Shown: one piece after another, positions 60,488 through 64,000 of the stretch
Position numbering within the stretch: position 1 is the stretch's first letter
Layout of the letters: each line of letters starts with the position of its first letter
Assembly: GCA_016234495.1 (NCBI GenBank)
Contig: JACRBI010000013.1
Location: 21,207 to 85,206 of the forward strand
From: Chloroflexota bacterium
GTDB lineage: Bacteria > Chloroflexota > Anaerolineae > Anaerolineales > Villigracilaceae
Length of the DNA stretch: 64,000 bases
Direction: 5' to 3'
Notes under the pieces: generated by a model
What the model was told of the DNA's origin: nothing
The model's database searches: none
The model's input: only the letters and a program-made list of their open reading frames with translations
Position numbers and translations under genes: made by a program

Positions 60488-61093
60488 ATGCTCCTTCCCG
60501 AATCCATCCAATCCCTTATCAATGCCCTCGAGCGTTTGCCTGGCATTGGGCCAAAATCCGCTTCTCGGCTGGCGTTCTATCTTTTGCGCGCCTCCGAAGA
60601 TGTGGCGCAGGATTTGTCCGTTGCGCTGGCAAACTTGAAAACTAACACTGCCTTTTGCCAAGAATGTTTTAATATCACCGAAGCAGGCCGTGAACGATGC
60701 GAAGTTTGCGAATCTCCAAAACGTGACGATTCGCTGGTCTGCGTGGTGGAAGAAGCGCTGGATGTTTTGGCGTTGGAACGAACGGCGGGCTTTCACGGCA
60801 AGTATCACGTGTTGCAGGGAGTTTTATCTCCCATTGAAGGTGTCGGTCCTGATGACTTGAAGATCAAGCAACTGATTGAGCGCGTTGCCCGTGGAGGAGT
60901 TAAGGAAGTGATTCTCGCCACTAATCCAAGCATGGAAGGGGATACGACGGCCATCTATTTGAGTCAGCAATTGGAGCCGATGGGAGTGAAAGTCACGCGA
61001 CTTGCGCGTGGTCTGCCTGTGGGCGGTGATCTGGAATATGCAGATCAAAATACGTTGCTGCGTGCTTTATCCGGCAGGCAGGAAATGAGTTGA
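60488..61093 (+). CDS. recR: Recombination mediator RecR
   Basis: A 201-residue protein of the RecFOR pathway. A helix-hairpin-helix (LPGIGPKSASRLAFYLL) is followed by the zinc finger CQECFNITEAGRERCEVC (two C-x2-C pairs) and a Toprim domain (VCVVEEALDVLALERT, then LATNPSMEGDTTAIYLSQ). The C-terminus TRLARGLPVGGDLEYADQNTL is diagnostic. Confidence 0.96.
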   Translation: MLLPESIQSLINALERLPGIGPKSASRLAFYLLRASEDVAQDLSVALANLKTNTAFCQECFNITEAGRERCEVCESPKRDDSLVCVVEEALDVLALERTAGFHGKYHVLQGVLSPIEGVGPDDLKIKQLIERVARGGVKEVILATNPSMEGDTTAIYLSQQLEPMGVKVTRLARGLPVGGDLEYADQNTLLRALSGRQEMS

Positions 61094-61154
61094 ACAGGCC
61101 GGAAAGTATAAATAAAGTTCTCCGGGTTGATTAAAATTATTTCAGGAGGTTGAA

Positions 61155-63200
61155 ATGTTGCTCACGAAACGAAGATTTTTTGTCCCCGTATTATTGGCTT
61201 TTTTGACCTTATTTCTCTCAGTAGTAGCTTGCAGTTTGCCTGATGAGACTTTAGAGCAGGTAGGGGAGGGGCTGGCGAGCATAGACTTTTTTGTTGCAAC
61301 GACCGGCATTGATACCAACGATTGCCAAACCCGAGAAACAGCCTGCCGATCTCTCGGCCGCGCACTTGGGGTCGTTAATGAACTCCCTGAAAATCCCCTC
61401 ACAATCATCCACATTGCTTCCGGGTCTTATGATGAAGTAAATGATTTGCACATCAACAAGTCGATGACCTTGCTTGGAAGTGATGAAGTGATTATCAATC
61501 TCCTCCCAACTCCAGGTGCGGGACCGGACGCCGCTGCTTCTTTTTTCGTCAGACCCCCAGCTTCGGGGACTGTCCGCGTTGAAGAAGTGACCATTCAAGG
61601 CGGCAGTGAGGGCGTCGTGGTTGAAAGTGGGCGGTTGGAACTGAGCCATGTTAAGTTGCGAAACATTACAAATCGAGCAATTTCTGCACAGGGCGTGACT
61701 ACGAATATTATGATCCAGAACTCTGAGATTTCGGATGTGGGGAATGCTCCAATTGTAACAAGCGGCGCGGGGGTGAATATCACCATCCAGGCAACCAGTA
61801 TCCATGACAATAATGGCACGGCTATTATTAATTATGGCAGCTCTTTTGTCCTGGATGGCGTCCGCATATTTAACAATAATGCTGCGAATCATGCGGTGTC
61901 CGCTATTTATAATACCTACGAAGGTGTATCTACAGCAACGCCCGGCGCTTATGGTTCCGTCCGTATTTCTAATTCGGCCATTTATGGAAATGCAAATAGT
62001 TTTGGCGGTGACGAGTATTATGCAATTCGACACGAAGGACAATTGCTGGAGATGTCCAATTCAACGATAAGCGGTAATGCTGGTAACGGAATTTACCTTT
62101 ATGTCAGAAACGATGCTGAAACGATTCTGACTCATGTAACCGTAGCGAACCACCCTGGGGTCGGCATAAGCGGAGGCGGACTTATAAAGTTGGTGAATTC
62201 CCTGATTGTGTATAACGGCTGGGATTGCGGAATGCGAGTATTTGTCCCCGTGGGTAGCTCTGAAATTAACATTGCCGCTGAAGGTAACCTTGACTCTGAT
62301 AACACCTGCATAGATTTATATGCCGCGGAACGTGCTGCATGGGATTTTAATCCCGGGGTGGATTCTGTATTAAGCGCTGAAGGTGTCCATCCGCTTCAGC
62401 CAGACAGCCCGGCTGTTGATGCTGTGGATTGTATCCTTTCTAATGACCAGCGCGGAGTGGCTCGGCCGCAAGGGCTGCGCTGTGACATCGGCGCGTACGA
62501 ACACAGTGTCGCATTGGGTGAACCTCCAATCTCCCCAAGTATGACGCCGTTCGCCATCGTTCAGGGGACGACAACTGCTCAAGCCACCCTGCCGGTTGTT
62601 CAAACGCAAATTTCAATTTCCGCTACGCCCGCATCGAATCCATTTGTCCGTTTTATTACTGGCGCAAATTGCCGTTCCGGCCCTGGGACGGTTTATTCGA
62701 TCATCACGGCGTTGCCAGAAGGAACTGAAGCGCCTGCTGAGGGACGTAACAATGACAATACATGGTGGTGGATTTTTGTGGGCAGTAACACACGCTGTTG
62801 GGTTTCTGCGGCAACTGTGGAAACTTTTGGATTGGTGACCGGATTGCCCGTCATTCCTGCGCCGCCGACGCCTGTCCCGACTTCCACGCCTGTTCCTCCG
62901 GCTGCCACAGCAACAACAGCACCACAACCTCCTTCCGCGCCAGGACAGTTATTCATTGAAAACAGAGTCTGCAATGGCCAGTCTTATACAGTCTCTTTGA
63001 GTTGGCTGGATTTGGCGAATAATGAGCAGGGATATCGTGTCTATCGAGATGACGCGTTGATTGCAACATTGGGCGCGAATATAACCAAATACACTGACGC
63101 TCCGTCGTTTGGCGGTCCGTATGTTTATGGAGTGGAGGCATATAACTCCGGTGGTGTATCAACGCTGTCCAAGGTCACGGAGAGTGGCTGTATTCCTTGA
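61155..63200 (+). CDS. Surface lipoprotein with beta-helix, SH3b and FN3-like domains
   Basis: A 681-residue predicted lipoprotein. The signal peptide ends at the lipobox VVAC with Cys26. Residues about 45-420 form a right-handed parallel beta-helix (DUF1565/PbH1-like: ISAQGVTTNIMIQNSEISD, SSFVLDGVRIFNNN, MSNSTISGNAGNGIYL and others). Residues about 490-555 form an SH3b domain (NCRSGPGTVYSIITALPEG, then WWWIFVGSNTRCWV). A Pro/Thr-rich linker leads to an FN3-like C-terminus. It likely binds surface or matrix polysaccharide; enzyme activity is not evident. AGGAGG precedes the ATG. It is monocistronic. Confidence 0.8.
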   Translation: MLLTKRRFFVPVLLAFLTLFLSVVACSLPDETLEQVGEGLASIDFFVATTGIDTNDCQTRETACRSLGRALGVVNELPENPLTIIHIASGSYDEVNDLHINKSMTLLGSDEVIINLLPTPGAGPDAAASFFVRPPASGTVRVEEVTIQGGSEGVVVESGRLELSHVKLRNITNRAISAQGVTTNIMIQNSEISDVGNAPIVTSGAGVNITIQATSIHDNNGTAIINYGSSFVLDGVRIFNNNAANHAVSAIYNTYEGVSTATPGAYGSVRISNSAIYGNANSFGGDEYYAIRHEGQLLEMSNSTISGNAGNGIYLYVRNDAETILTHVTVANHPGVGISGGGLIKLVNSLIVYNGWDCGMRVFVPVGSSEINIAAEGNLDSDNTCIDLYAAERAAWDFNPGVDSVLSAEGVHPLQPDSPAVDAVDCILSNDQRGVARPQGLRCDIGAYEHSVALGEPPISPSMTPFAIVQGTTTAQATLPVVQTQISISATPASNPFVRFITGANCRSGPGTVYSIITALPEGTEAPAEGRNNDNTWWWIFVGSNTRCWVSAATVETFGLVTGLPVIPAPPTPVPTSTPVPPAATATTAPQPPSAPGQLFIENRVCNGQSYTVSLSWLDLANNEQGYRVYRDDALIATLGANITKYTDAPSFGGPYVYGVEAYNSGGVSTLSKVTESGCIP

Positions 63201-63265
63201 TGAGTGATTTGTTGACTCGGATCCCTTCAGGCAAAATGATGTCTCGCAGATTGCCGCCTGAATAA

Positions 63266-63312
63266 ATAAAACAGACAGCCGAATGCGCAGGGTGGGTGGC
63301 TGTCTGTTTTAT
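63266..63312 (+). terminator. Intrinsic terminator after the beta-helix lipoprotein
   Basis: ATAAAACAGACAGCC pairs with GGCTGTCTGTTTTAT (63298-63312) around a 17-base loop; the A-rich and T-rich arms make it bidirectional. Confidence 0.85.
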
Positions 63313-63535
63313 TGCCGTGAAAATAACCATCCGACGCGGGCAATTGCTGGGGCGGAGTCAAATGTTGTTCGTAAGCATGCGCAGGCCATCGGTCAAAGAA
63401 CGAGAGGCGAAGATAATGTCCCGGGCGCGGCAAGATTGATCGGGGCTTGCTTGTGTCCAGGAAGATGCCGGTTTTGTTGTTTGTAGAAGAAAATAAATTG
63501 GTGCGATTTTTTAAGGTTGGATTGTCGTACAACTA
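63313..63535. other. Spacer before the rRNA operon
   Basis: No credible gene: frames on both strands (for example minus 63227-63532) lack ribosome sites and family patterns. Nothing recognisable apart from the flanking terminator and rRNA promoter. Confidence 0.5.
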
Positions 63536-63563
63536 TTGACAAGGAAAAAGAAATGCGTATAAT
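63536..63563 (+). promoter_or_regulatory. rRNA promoter P1
   Basis: TTGACA at 63536-63541, 16 bases, TATAAT at 63558-63563: perfect hexamers of a housekeeping sigma promoter. Initiation is expected near 63570, about 290 bases before 16S. Confidence 0.88.
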
Positions 63564-63674
63564 TGTTCTTCGCCAGTAGAAACGAAAAAGATTTCGTCAC
63601 CCCGACAAATCGATTACAACTGAGTAACCGTCTCCCGTCAGAGACCCAAGGCAAAAGTTTTGAAGTCTGACAGC

Positions 63675-63747
63675 CGATGCAGAAATAAAAGCATCGGTAT
63701 TTTAGTCTGTAAAAAGACTTGACGGCGGTTATGCAAGCGGGTAGAAT
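63675..63747 (+). promoter_or_regulatory. rRNA leader hairpin and promoter P2
   Basis: A hairpin CCGATGC/GCATCGG lies at about 63674-63697. TTGACG at 63719-63724, 17 bases, then TAGAAT at 63742-63747 forms a second promoter (P2), so the operon has tandem promoters. Downstream, CACCTTAACAACTG near 63769 resembles a boxA antitermination element. Confidence 0.65.
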
Positions 63748-63862
63748 ACGGCTCGCTCAAATGGCAAGCACCTTAACAACTGAAAAGTGATAGGAAACAA
63801 AATTTTTGTTGAACCAGTAAATCCGTAACTTTAACACTCCGCTTTGCGAGAGTGAAAAAATT

Positions 63863-64000
<138 letters not shown>

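Noticed and set aside
61251..62042. 263-codon minus-strand frame inside the beta-helix gene
   Set aside because: Antisense shadow; the plus-strand frame has lipobox, repeats and domains.
63227..63532. 101-codon minus-strand frame upstream of rRNA
   Set aside because: It crosses the terminator hairpin, has no ribosome site and no family pattern.

Overview
The window is one continuous, low-repeat stretch of a bacterial chromosome. The organism is most likely a flagellated member of Chloroflexota, class Anaerolineae. Four things point there: the 5' end of the 16S rRNA gene at the right edge (general motif plus an Anaerolineae-like V1 region), the short 201-residue EF-Ts, the flagellar set with no P- or L-ring gene in view, and the many word-like inverted repeats between housekeeping genes. 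This placement is a judgement from reading; I could not run a 16S search.

From 1 to 32 kb lies a large motility and chemotaxis island. It opens with rod proteins, FlgM, FlgN, the hook-filament junction proteins FlgK and FlgL, and CsrA. A chemotaxis operon follows: CheA, CheC, CheD, CheY, CheB, CheR, an HDOD protein and two tandem CheX. A filament block comes next (flagellin, FliD, FlaG, FliS). Then comes the long basal body/export/hook operon: flgC-fliE-fliF-fliG-fliH-fliI-fliJ, a lytic transglycosylase, flgB, fliK, flgD, a TIGR02530-type protein and flgE. Convergent to it, on the minus strand, sit an M23 peptidase, a PilZ-type protein, a second FliK-like protein and a small FlhB-C-like protein. 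FliA, FliM/FliN, FlhA/FlhB, FliP/Q/R, MotA/B, CheW, chemoreceptors and FliW are not in the window.

The sequence shows how late flagellar genes may be controlled. A nearly perfect sigma-28 promoter lies before flgM and a weaker one before fliC. The fliC leader has two GGA-loop hairpins, the second with the Shine-Dalgarno sequence in its loop. This is the arrangement by which CsrA represses flagellin translation in Bacillus, and csrA itself lies 9 kb upstream. flaG carries a similar CsrA-like leader.

From 32 to 41 kb is an accessory region: two related GT-B glycosyltransferase-like proteins (one with TPRs), a formylglycine-generating-enzyme-like protein lacking the catalytic cysteines, a response regulator with a sensor kinase, and a lone histidine ammonia-lyase. 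From 41 kb on the genes are housekeeping: dnaA, an acyltransferase, rpsB-tsf, pyrH, frr-uppS-cdsA-glpX, hrcA-grpE-dnaK-dnaJ, a lipoprotein hydrolase, a Nudix protein, crcB, prmA, a lamin-tail protein, dnaX-ybaB-recR, a beta-helix lipoprotein, and then a doubly promoted rRNA operon. Nearly every gap between 51 and 60.5 kb holds a different family of short imperfect word repeats, and one such family appears to have inserted in frame into prmA.
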